From NCBI GenBank assembly GCA_963920635.1, contig OY987299.1:124063373-124127372 (forward strand): 64,000 bases of DNA, written 5' to 3'. The translations under genes were made by a program, and so were the position numbers. Positions 47,736 through 59,135 of the stretch are shown piece by piece. Origin of the DNA: Pseudeuparius sepicola. Lineage: Eukaryota; Arthropoda; Insecta; Coleoptera; Anthribidae. The first letter of the stretch is position 1; each line of letters begins with the position of its first letter. Under the pieces are notes generated by a model. It did no database searches, had not been told where the DNA came from, and saw only the letters and a program-made list of their open reading frames with translations.

Positions 47736-50252
47736 TTGCGAACCTCGTCTTCACCCCTTTCCACCCCCAAGACCGAAAAACGTAAAAAAATCGGGGAAAC
47801 CGCCGTTTTCACTTGCATGACTTTTCTTTTCACGGAAATTAGTTTAAGGCCACCTATTCTAACTATCCACAAAGAATCAGAATTTGCGAACCTCGTCTTC
47901 ACCCCTTTCCACCCCCAAGACCGAAAAACTTAAAAAAATCGGGAAAACCGCCGTTTTCACTTGCATGACTTTTCTTTTCACGGAAATTAGTTTAAGGCCA
48001 CCTATTCTAACTATCCACAAAGAATCAGGATTTGCGAACCTCGTCTTCACCCCTTTCCACCCCCAAGACCGAAAAACCTAAAAAAATCGGGAAAACGGCC
48101 GTTTTCACTTGCATGACTTTTATTTTCACGGAAATTAGTTTAAGGCCACCTATTCTAACTATCCACAAAGAATCAGAATTAGCGAACCTCGTCTTCACCC
48201 CTTTCCACCCCCAAGACCGAAAAACTTTAAAAAATCGGGAAAACCGCCGTTTTCACTTGCATGACTTTTCTTTTCACGGAAATTAGTTTAAGGCCACCTA
48301 TTCTAACTATCCTCAAAGAATCAGAATTTGCGAACCTCGTCTTCACCCCTTTCCACCCCCAAGACCGAAAAACTTAAAAAAATCGGGAAAACCGCCGTTT
48401 TCACTTGCATGACTTTTCTTTTCAGGGAAATTAGTTTAAGGTCACCTATTCTAACTATCCACGAAGAATCAGAATTTGCGAACCTCGTCTTCACCCCTTT
48501 CCACCCCCAAGACCGAAAAACGTAAAAAAATCGGGAAAACGGCCGTTTTCACTTGCATGACTTTTATTTTCACGGAAATTAGTTTAAGGCCCCCTATTCT
48601 AACTATCCACAAATAATCAGAATTTGCGAACCTCGTCTTCACCCCTTTCCACCCCCAAGACCGAAAAACGTAAAAAAATCGGGGAAACCGCCGTTTTCAC
48701 TTGCATGACTTTTCTTTTCACGGAAATTAGTTTAAGGCCACCTATTCTAACTATCCACAAAGAATCAGAATTTGCGAACCTCGTCTTCACCCCTTTCCAC
48801 CCCCAAGACCGAAAAACTTAAAAAAATCGGGAAAACCGCCGTTTTCACTTGCATGACTTTTCTTTTCACAGAAATTAGTTTAAGGCCACCTATTCTAACT
48901 ATCCACAAAGAATCAGAATTTGCGAACCTCGTCTTCACCCCTTTCCACCCCCAAGACCGAAAAACTTTAAAAAATCGGGAAAACCGCCGTTTTCACTTGC
49001 ATGACTTTTCTTTTCACGGAAATTAGTTTAAGGCCACCTATTCTAACTATCCACAAAGAATCAGAATTTGCGAACCTCGTCTTCACCCCTTTCCACCCCC
49101 AAGACCGAAAAACTTAAAAAACTCGGGAAAACCGCCGTTTTCACTTGCATGACTGTTCTTTTCACGGAAATTAGTTTAAGGCCACCTATTCTAACTATCC
49201 ACAAAGAATCAGAATTTGCGAACCTCGTCTTCACCCCTTTCCACCCCCAAGACCGAAAAACCTAAAAAAAATCGGGAAAACGGCCGTTTTCACTTGCATG
49301 ACTTTTCTTTTCACGGAAATTAGTTTAAGGCCACCTATTCTAACTATCCACGAAGAATCAGAATTTGCGAACCTCGTGTTCACCCCTTTCCACCCTCAAG
49401 ACCGAAAAACGTAAAAAAATCGGGGAAACCGCCGTTTTCACTTGCATGACTTTTCTTTTCACGGAAATTAGTTTAAGGCCACCTATTCTAACTATCCACA
49501 AAGAATCAGAATTTGCGAACCTCGTCTTCACCCCTTTCCACCCCCAAGACCGAAAAACTTTAAAAAATCGGGAAAACCGCCGTTTTCACTTGCATGACTT
49601 TTCTTTTCAGGGAAATTAGTTTAAGGCCACCTATTCTAACTATCCACGAAGAATCAGAATTTGCGAACCTCGTCTTCACCCCTTTCCACCCTCAAGACCG
49701 AAAAACGTAAAAAAATCGGGAAAACGGCCGTTTTCACTTGCATGACTTTTATTTTCACGGAAATTAGTTTAAGGCCACCTATTCTAACTATCCACAAAGA
49801 ATCAGAATTTGCGAACCTCGTCTTCACCCCTTTCCACCCCCAAGACCGAAAAACGTAAAAAAATCGGGAAAACGGCCGTTTTCACTTGCATGACTTTTAT
49901 TTTCACGGAAATTAGTTTAAAGCCACCTATTCTAACTATCCACAAATAATCAGAATTTGCGAACCTCGTCTTCACCCCTTTCCACCCCCAAGACCGAAAA
50001 ACGTAAAAAAATCGGGGAAACCGCCGTTTTCACTTGCATGACTTTTCTTTTCACGGAAATTAGTTTAAGGCCACCTATTCTAACTATCCACGAAGAATCA
50101 GAATTTGCGAACCTCGTCTTCACCCCTTTCCACCCCCAAGACCGAAAAACGTAAAAAAATCGGGAAAACGGCCGTTTTCACTTGCATGACTTTTATTTTC
50201 ACGGAAATTAGTTTAAGGCCACCTATTCTAACTATCCACAAATAATCAGAAT
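47736..50252 (+). repeat. 18-monomer repeat, copy 2
   Basis: It is homologous to 45072 onward through about 49808. Differences include CAGGATTTGCG near 48029, AATTAGCGAACC near 48180, TATCCTCAAAG near 48309, AAGGTCACC near 48440, TTTCACAGAAAT near 48868 and CCTCGTGTTC near 49374. From 49809 the order leaves copy 1. A private TTTAAAGCCACC lies near 49920 and also occurs in the last monomer of the window. Confidence 0.84.
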
Positions 50253-51288
50253 TTGCGAACCTCGTCTTCACCCCTTTCCACCCCCAAGACCGAAAAACGT
50301 AAAAAAATCGGGGAAACCGCCGTTTTCACTTGCATGACTTTTCTTTTCACGGAAATTAGTTTAAGGCCACCTATTCTAACTATCCACAAAGAATCAAAAT
50401 TTGCGAACCTCGTCTTCACCCCTTTCCACCCCCAAGACCGAAAAACTTAAAAAAATCGGGAAAACCGCCGTTTTCACTTGCATGACTTTTCTTTTCACGG
50501 AAATTAGTTTAAGGCCACCTATTCTAACTATCCACAAAGAATCAGAATTTGCGAACCTCGTCTTCACCCCTTTCCACCCCCAAGACCGAAAAACCTAAAA
50601 AAATCGGGAAAACGGCCGTTTTCACTTGCATGACTTTTATTTTCACGGAAATTAGTTTAAGGCCACCTATTCTAACTATCCACAAAGAATCAGAATTTGC
50701 GAACCTCGTCTTCACCCCTTTCCACCCCCAAGACCGAAAAACTTTAAAAAATCGGGAAAACCGCCGTTTTCACTTGCATGACTTTTCTTTTCACGGAAAT
50801 TGGTTTAAGGCCACCTATTCTAACTATCCACAAAGAATCAGAATTTGCGAACCTCGTCTTCACCCCTTTCCACCCCCAAGACCGAAAAACTTAAAAAAAT
50901 CGGGAAAACCGCCGTTTTCACTTGCATGACTTTTCTTTTCACGGAAATTAGTTTAAGGCCACCTATTCTAACTATCCACAAAGAATCAGAATTTGCGAAC
51001 CTCGTCTTCACCCCTTTCCACCCCCAAGACCGAAAAACCTAAAAAAATCGGGAAAACGGCCGTTTTCACTTGCATGACTTTTCTTTTCACGGAAATTAGT
51101 TTACGGCCACCTATTCTAACTATCCACGAAGAATCAGAATTTGCGAACCTCGTCTTCACCCCTTTCCACCCTCAAGACCGAAAAACGTAAAAAAATCGGG
51201 GAAACCGCCGTTTTCACTTGCATGACTTTTCTTTTCACGGAAATTAGTTTAAGGCCACCTATTCTAACTATCCACAAAGAATCAGAAT
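50253..51288 (+). repeat. Second copy of the 38415-39450 segment
   Basis: Seven monomers match, including the ATTGGTTTAAGG monomer near 50802. Private changes are AATCAAAATTTG near 50397 and TTTACGGCCACC near 51101. Confidence 0.86.
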
Positions 51289-51436
51289 TTGCGAACCTCG
51301 TCTTCACCCCTTTCCACCCCCAAGACCGAAAAACTTTAAAAAATCGGGAAAACCGCCGTTTTCACTTGCATGACTTTTCTTTTCAGAGAAATTAGTTTAA
51401 GGCCACCTATTCTAACTATCCACGAAGAATCAGAAT

Positions 51437-51586
51437 TTGCGAACCTCGTCTTCACCCCTTTCCACCCCCAAGACCGAAAAACGTAAAAAAATCGGGAAAA
51501 CGGCCGTTTTCACTTGCATGACTTTTATTTTTTGACGGAAATTAGTTTAAGGCCACCTATTCTAACTATCCACAAATAATCAGAAT
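51437..51586 (+). repeat. 150-bp variant monomer (ATTTTTTGACGG)
   Basis: TTTTATTTTCACGG has become TTTTATTTTTTGACGG at about 51523-51538 (two extra Ts and a C-to-G change). It is seen only once. The upstream palindrome is intact. Confidence 0.92.
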
Positions 51587-52326
51587 TTGCGAACCTCGTC
51601 TTCACCCCTTTCCACCCCCAAGACCGAAAAACGTAAAAAAATCGGGGAAACCGCCGTTTTCACTTGCATGACTTTTCTTTTCACGGAAATTAGTTTAAGG
51701 CCACCTATTCTAACTATCCACAAAGAATCAGAATTTGCGAACCTCGTCTTCACCCCTTTCCACCCCCAAGACCGAAAAACTTTAAAAAATCGGGAAAACC
51801 GCCGTTTTCACTTGCATGACTTTTCTTTTCACGGAAATTAGTTTAAGGCCACCTATTCTAACTATCCACAAAGAATCAGAATTTGCGAACCTCGTCTTCA
51901 CCCCTTTCCACCCCCAAGACCGAAAAACTTAAAAAAATCGGGAAAACCGCCGTTTTCACTTGCATGACTTTTCTTTTCACGGAAATTAGTTTAAGGCCAC
52001 CTATTCTAACTATCCACAAAGAATCAGAATTTGCGAACCTCGTCTTCACCCCTTTCCACCCCCAAGACCGAAAAACCTAAAAAAATCGGGAAAACGGCCG
52101 TTTTCACTTGCATGACTTTTATTTTCACGGAAATTAGTTTAAGGCCACCTATTCTAACTATCCACAAAGAATCAGAATTTGCGAACCTCGTCTTCACCCC
52201 TTTCCACCCCCAAGACCGAAAAACTTTAAAAAATCGGGAAAACCGCCGTTTTCACTTGCATGACTTTTCTTTTCACGGAAATTAGTTTAAGGCCACCTAT
52301 TCTAACTATCCACAAAGAATCAGAAT

Positions 52327-53362
52327 TTGCGAACCTCGTCTTCACCCCTTTCCACCCCCAGGACCGAAAAACTTAAAAAAATCGGGAAAACCGCCGTTTT
52401 CACTTGCATGACTTTTCTTTTCACGGAAATTAGTTTAAGGCCACCTATTCTAACTATCCACAAAGAATCAGAATTTGCGAACCTCGTCTTCACCCTTTTC
52501 CACCCCCAAGACCGAAAAACCTAAAAAAAACGGGAAAACGGCCGTTTTCACTTGCATGACTTTTCTTTTCACGGAAATTAGTTTAAGGCCACCTATTCTA
52601 ACTATCCACAAAGAATCAGAATTTGCGAACCTCGTCTTCACCCTTTTACACCCCCAAGACCGAAAAACTTTAAAAAATCGGGAAAACCGCCGTTTTCACT
52701 TGCATGACTTTTCTTTTCACGGAAATTAGTTTAAGGCCACCTATTCTAACTATCCACAAAGAATCAGAATTTGCGAACCTCGTCTTCACCCCTTTCCACC
52801 CCCAAGACCGAAAAACTTTAAAAAATCGGGAAAACCGCCGTTTTCACTTGCATGACTTTTCTTTTCACGGAAATTAGTTTAAGGCCACCTATTCTAACTA
52901 TCCACAAAGAATCAGAATTTGCGAACCTCGTCTTCACCCCTTTCCACCCCCAAGACCGAAAAACCTAAAAAAATCGGGAAAACGGCCGTTTTCACTTGCA
53001 TGACTTTTATTTTCACGGAAATTAGTTTAAGGCCACCTATTCTAACTAGCCACAAAGAATCAGAATTTGCGAACCTCGTCTTAACCCCTTTCCACCCCCA
53101 AGACCGAAAAACTTTAAAAAATCGGGAAAACCGCCGTTTTCACTTGCATGACTTTTCTTTTCAGGGAAATTAGTTTAAGGCCACCTATTCTAACTATCCA
53201 CGAAGAATCAGAATTTGCGAACCTCGTCTTCACCCCTTTCCACCCCCAAGACCGAAAAACGTAAAAAAATCGGGAAAACGGCCGTTTTCACTTGCATGAC
53301 TTTTATTTTCACGGAAATTAGTTTAAGGCCACCTATTCTAACTATCCACAAATAATCAGAAT
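52327..53362 (+). repeat. CAGGACC to CTAGCC module (fifth occurrence)
   Basis: The order CAGGACC (G at 52361), type C, CACCCTTTT type D, type D, CTAGCC type C (G at 53049), type D/CAGGG, then the CGT/palindrome monomer matches 10889-11924. Private changes are AAAAAAAACGGG near 52524, CACCCTTTTACACC near 52641 and CTTAACCCC near 53082. It lies about 41.4 kb from the copy at 10889. Confidence 0.87.
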
Positions 53363-55878
53363 TTGCGAACCTCGTCTTCACCCCTTTCCACCCCCAAGAC
53401 CGAAAAACGTAAAAAAATCGGGGAAACCGCCGTTTTCACTTGCATGACTTTTCTTTTCACGGAAATTAGTTTAAGGCCACCTATTCTAACTATCCACAAA
53501 GAATCAGAATTTGCGAACCTCGTCTTCACCCCTTTCCACCCTCAAGACCGAAAAACGTAAAAAAATCGGGGAAACCGCCGTTTTCACTTGCATGACTTTT
53601 CTTTTCACGGAAATTAGTTTAAGGCCACCTATTCTAACTATCCACAAAGAATCAGAATTTGCGAACCTCGTCTTCACCCCTTTCCACCCCCAAGACCGAA
53701 AAACTTTAAAAAATCGGGAAAACCGCCGTTTTCACTTGCATGACTTTTCTTTTCACGGAAATTAGTTTAAGGCCACCTATTCTAACTATCCACAAATAAT
53801 CAGAATTTGCGAACCTCGTCTTCACCCCTTTCCACCCCCAAGACCGAAAAACGTAAAAAAATCGGGGAAACCGCCGTTTTCACTTGCATGACTTTTCTTT
53901 TCATGGAAATTAGTTTAAGGCCACCTATTCTAACTATCCACAAAGAATCAGAATTTGCGAACCTCGTCTTCACCCCTTTCCACCCCCAAGACCGAAAAAC
54001 TTTAAAAAATCGGGAAAACCGCCGTTTTCACTTGCATGACTTTTCTTTTCACGGAAATTAGTTTAAGGCCACCTATTCTAACTATCCACAAATAATCAGA
54101 ATTTGCGAACCTCGTCTTCACCCCTTTCCACCCCCAAGACCGAAAAACGTAAAAAAATCGGGGAAACCGCCGTTTTCACTTGCATGACTTTTCTTTTCAC
54201 GGAAATTAGTTTAAGGCCACCTATTCTAACTATCCACGAAGAATCAGAATTTGCGAACCTCGTCTTCACCCCTTTCCACCCTCAAGACCGAAAAACGTAA
54301 AAAAATCGGGGAAACCACCGTTTTCACTTGCATGACTTTTCTTTTCACGGAAATTAGTTTAAGGCCACCTATTCTAACTATCCACAAAGAATCAGAATTT
54401 GCGAACCTCGTCTTCACCCCTTTCCACCCCCAAGACCGAAAAACTTTAAAAAATCGGGAAAACCGCCGTTTTCACTTGCATGACTTTTCTTTTCACGGAA
54501 ATTAGTTTAAGGCCACCTATTCTAACTATCCACAAAGAATCAGAATTTGCGAACCTCGTCTTCACCCCTTTCCACCCCCAAGACCGAAAAACTTAAAAAA
54601 ATCGGGAAAACCGCCGTTTTCACTTGCATGACTTTTCTTTTCACGGAAATTAGTTTAAGGCCACCTATTCTAACTATCCACAAAGAATCAGAATTTGCGA
54701 ACCTCGTCTTCACCCCTTTCCACCCCCAAGACCGAAAAACCTAAAAAAATCGGGAAAACGGCCGTTTTCACTTGCATGAATTTTATTTTCACGGAAATTA
54801 GTTTAAGGCCACCTATTCTAACTATCCAAGAAGAATCAGAATTTGCGAACCTCGTCTTCACCCCTTTCCACCCTCAAGACCGAAAAACGTAAAAAAATCG
54901 GGGAAACCGCCGTTTTCACTTGCATGACTTTTCTTTTCACGGAAATTAGTTTAAGGCCACCTATTCTAACTATCCACAAATAATCAGAATTTGCGAACCT
55001 CGTTTTCACCCCTTTCCACCCCCAAGACCGAAAAACGTAAAAAAATCGGGGAAACCGCCGTTTTCACTTGCATGACTTTTCTTTTCACGGAAATTAGTTT
55101 AAGGCCACCTATTCTAACTATCCACGAAGAATCAGAATTTGCGAACCTCGTCTTCACCCCTTTCCACCCTCAAGACCGAAAAACGTAAAAAAATCGGGGA
55201 AACCGCCGTTTTCACTTGCATGACTTTTCTTTTCACGGAAATTAGTTTAAGGCCACCTATTCTGACTATCCACAAAGAATCAGAATTTGTGAACCTCGTC
55301 TTCACCCCTTTCCACCCCCAAGACCGAAAAACGTAAAAAAATCGGGGAAACCGCCGTTTTCACTTGCATGACTTTTCTTTTCACGGAAATTAGTTTAAGG
55401 CCACCTATTCTAACTATCCACGAAGAATCAGAATTTGCGAACCTCGTCTTCACCCCTTTCCACCCTCAAGACCGAAAAACGTAAAAAAATCGGGGAAACC
55501 GCCGTTTTCACTTGCATGACTTTTCTTTTCACGGAAATTAGTTTAAGGCCACCTATTCTAACTATCCACAAATAATCAGAATTTGCGAACCTCGTCTTCA
55601 CCCCTTTCCACCCCCAAGACCGAAAAACGTAAAAAAATCGGGGAAACCGCCGTTTTCACTTGCATGACTTTTCTTTTCACGGAAATTAGTTTAAGGCCAC
55701 CTATTCTAACTATCCACGAAGAATCAGAATTTGCGAACCTCGTCTTCACCCCTTTCCACCCTCAAGACCGAAAAACGTAAAAAAATCGGGGAAACCACCG
55801 TTTTCACTTGCATGACTTTTCTTTTCAGGGAAATTAGTTTAAGGCCACCTATTCTAACTATCCACGAAGAATCAGAAT

Positions 55879-56026
55879 TTGCGAACCTCGTCTTCACCCC
55901 TTTCCACCCCCAAGACCGAAAAACGTAAAAAAATCGGGGAAACCGCCGTTTTCACTTGCATGACTTTTCTTTTCACGGAAATTAGTTTAAGGCCACCTAT
56001 TCTAACTATCCACGAAGAATCAGAAT
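55879..56026 (+). repeat. Reference monomer (type A, 148 bp)
   Basis: This is a clean type A monomer, used here for position numbering. Position 1 is TTGCGAACC. Landmarks in order are a C-rich stretch at 15-33, GACCG at 36-40, A5 at 41-45, CGT at 46-48, A7 at 49-55, TCGGGG at 56-61, CCGCCG at 65-70, T4 tracts at 71-74, 87-90 and 92-95, CACGG at 96-100, TTTAAGGCCACC near 108-119, and GAATC at 139-143. It has 64 G+C of 148, with 42 C and 22 G on this strand. Frequent variable positions are 32 (C/T), 47 (G/T/C/A), 49 (A/T), 61 (G/A), 66 (C/G), 91 (C/A), 98 (C/G), 136 (G/A) and 139 (G/T). Confidence 0.95.
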
Positions 56027-56618
56027 TTGCGAACCTCGTCTTCACCCCTTTCCACCCCCAAGACCGAAAAACGTAAAAAAATCGGGGAAACCGCCGTTTT
56101 CACTTGCATGACTTTTCTTTTCACGGAAATTAGTTTAAGGCCACCTATTCTAACTATCCACGAAGAATCAGAATTTGCGAACCTCGTCTTCACCCCTTTC
56201 CACCCCCAAGACCGAAAAACGTAAAAAAATCGGGGAAACCGCCGTTTTCACTTGCATGACTTTTCTTTTCACGGAAATTAGTTTAAGGCCACCTATTCTA
56301 ACTATCCACGAAGAATCAGAATTTGCGAACCTCGTCTTCACCCCTTTCCACCCCCAAGACCGAAAAACGTAAAAAAATCGGGGAAACCGCCGTTTTCACT
56401 TGCATGACTTTTCTTTTCACGGAAATTAGTCTAAGGCCACCTATTCTAACTATCCACGAAGAATCAGAATTTGCGAACCTCGTCTTCACCCCTTTCCACC
56501 CCCAAGACCGAAAAACGTAAAAAAATCGGGGAAACCGCCGTTTTCACTTGCATGACTTTTCTTTTCACGGAAATTAGTTTAAGGCCACCTATTCTAACTA
56601 TCCACGAAGAATCAGAAT
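55879..56618 (+). repeat. Run of five near-identical type A monomers
   Basis: Monomers 55879, 56027, 56175, 56323 and 56471 all share CCCCCAAG, CGTAAAAAAATCGGGG and CCACGAAGAATC. The only difference I see is AGTCTAAGG (C at 56431). Everywhere else monomer types alternate, so this is a local single-monomer amplification. The next monomer has GCGAAGCTC and eight As. Confidence 0.88.
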
Positions 56619-57507
56619 TTGCGAAGCTCGTCTTCACCCCTTTCCACCCTCAAGACCGAAAAACGTAAAAAAAATCGGGGAAACCGCCGTTTTCACTTGC
56701 ATGACTTTTCTTTTCACGGAAATTAGTTTAAGGCCACCTATTCTAACTATCCACAAAGAATCAGAATTTGCGAACCTCGTCTTCACCCCTTTCCACCCCC
56801 AAGACCGAAAAACTTTAAAAAATCGGGAAAACCGCCGTTTTCACTTGCATGACTTTTCTTTTCAGGGAAATTAGTTTAAGGCCACCTATTCTAACTATCC
56901 ACGAAGAATCAGAATTTGCGAACCTCGTCTTCACCCCTTTCCACCCCCAAGACCGAAAAACGTAAAAAAATCGGGGAAACGGCCGTTTTCACTTGCATGA
57001 CTTTTATTTTCACGGAAATTAGTTTAAGGCCACCTATTCTAACTATCCACAAATAATCAGAATTTGCGAACCTCGTATTCACCCCTTTCCACCCCCAAGA
57101 CCGAAAAACGTAAAAAAATCGGGGAAACCGCCGTTTTCACTTGCATGACTTTTCTTTTCACGGAAATTAGTTTAAGGCCACCTATTCTAACTATCCACAA
57201 AGAATCAGAATTTGCGAACCTCGTCTTCACCCCTTTCCACCCTCAAGACCGAAAAACGTAAAAAAATCGGGGAAACCGCCGTTTTCACTTGCATGACTTT
57301 TCTTTTCACGGAAATTAGTTTAAGGCCACCTATTCTAACTATCCACAAAGAATCAGAATTTGCGAACCTCGTCTTCACCCCTTTCCACCCCCAAGACCGA
57401 AAAACTTTAAAAAATCGGGAAAACCGCCGTTTTCACTTGCATGACTTTTCTTTTCACGGAAATTAGTTTAAGGCCACCTATTCTAACTATCCACAAATAA
57501 TCAGAAT

Positions 57508-59135
57508 TTGCGAACCTCGTCTTCACCCCTTTCCACCCTCAAGACCGAAAAACGTAAAAAAATCGGGGAAACCACCGTTTTCACTTGCATGACTTTTCTT
57601 TTCACGGAAATTAGTTTAAGGCCACCTATTCTAACTATCCACAAAGAATCAGAATTTGCGAACCTCGTCTTCACCCCTTTCCACCCCCAAGACCGAAAAA
57701 CTTTAAAAAATCGGGAAAACCGCCGTTTTCACTTGCATGACTTTTCTTTTCACGGAAATTAGTTTAAGGCCACCTATTCTAACTATCCACAAAGAATCAG
57801 AATTTGCGAACCTCGTCTTCACCCCTTTCCACCCCCAAGACCGAAAAACTTAAAAAAATCGGGAAAACCGCCGTTTTCACTTGCATGACTTTTCTTTTCA
57901 CGGAAATTAGTTTAAGGCCACCTATTCTAACTATCCACAAAGAATCAGAATTTGCGAACCTCGTCTTCACCCCTTTCCACCCCCAAGACCGAAAAACCTA
58001 AAAAAATCGGGAAAACGGCCGTTTTCACTTGCATGACTTTTATTTTCACGGAAATTAGTTTAAGGCCACCTATTCTAACTATCCAAGAAGAATCAGAATT
58101 TGCGAACCTCGTCTTCACCCCTTTCCACCCTCAAGACCGAAAAACGTAAAAAAATCGGGGAAACCGCCGTTTTCACTTGCATGACTTTTCTTTTCACGGA
58201 AATTAGTTTAAGGCCACCTATTCTAACTATCCACAAATAATCAGAATTTGCGAACCTCGTTTTCACCCCTTTCCACCCCCAAGACCGAAAAACGTAAAAA
58301 AATCGGGGAAACCGCCGTTTTCACTTGCATGACTTTTCTTTTCACGGAAATTAGTTTAAGGCCACCTATTCTAACTATCCACGAAGAATCAGAATTTGCG
58401 AACCTCGTCTTCACCCCTTTCCACCCTCAAGACCGAAAAACGTAAAAAAATCGGGGAAACCGCCGTTTTCACTTGCATGACTTTTCTTTTCACGGAAATT
58501 AGTTTAAGGCCACCTATTCTAACTATCCACGAAGAATCAGAATTTGCGAACCTCGTCTTCACCCCTTTCCACCCTCAAGACCGAAAAACGTAAAAAAATC
58601 GGGGAAACCGCCGTTTTCACTTGCATGACTTTTTTTTTCACGGAAATTAGTTTATGGCCACCTATTCTAACTATCCACAAAGAATCAGAATTTGCGAACC
58701 TCGTCTTCACCCCTTCCCACCCCCAAGACCGAAAAACTTTAAAAAATCGGGAAAACCGCCGTTTTCACTTGCATGACTTTTCTTTTCACGGAAATTAGTT
58801 TAAGGCCACCTATTCTAACTATCCACAAAGAATCAGAATTTGCGAACCTCGTCTTCACTCCTTTCCACCCTCAAGACCGAAAAACGTAAAAAAATCGGGG
58901 AAACCGCCGTTTTCACTTGCATGACTTTTCTTTTCACGGAAATTAGTTTAAGGCCACCTATTCTAACTATCCACAAAGAATCAGAATTTGCGAACCTCGT
59001 CTTCACCCCTTTCCACCCCCAAGACCGAAAAACTTTAAAAAATCGGGAAAACCGCCGTTTTCACTTGCATGACTTTTCTTTTCACGGAAATTAGTTTAAG
59101 GCCACCTATTCTAACTATCCACAAATAATCAGAAT
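57508..59135 (+). repeat. 11-monomer unit (1628 bp) of the right-hand domain
   Basis: It runs from the GAAACCACCG monomer (57508) to the next one (59136) through type D, B, C/CCAAGAAG (57952), CCTCGTTTTC (58248) and several A and D monomers. Private changes include a T9 run in ACTTTTTTTTTCACGG near 58629, TTTATGGCC near 58651, CCCCTTCCCACC near 58711 and CACTCCTTTCC near 58857. Confidence 0.86.

Larger units (their letters stand above)
54251..57507 (+). repeat. 22-monomer block (3257 bp) of the right-hand domain
   Basis: The GAAACCACCG monomer at 54251 is followed by type B (54547), type C with CCAAGAAGAATC (54695) and CCTCGTTTTC (54991). The same order restarts at 57508. Spacing is 22 x 148 + 1 because of a 149-bp monomer (56619-56767). 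A second GAAACCACCG monomer at 55731 stands alone. Private variants include TTCTGACTATCC near 55261 and CCTCGTATTC near 57071. Confidence 0.82.
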
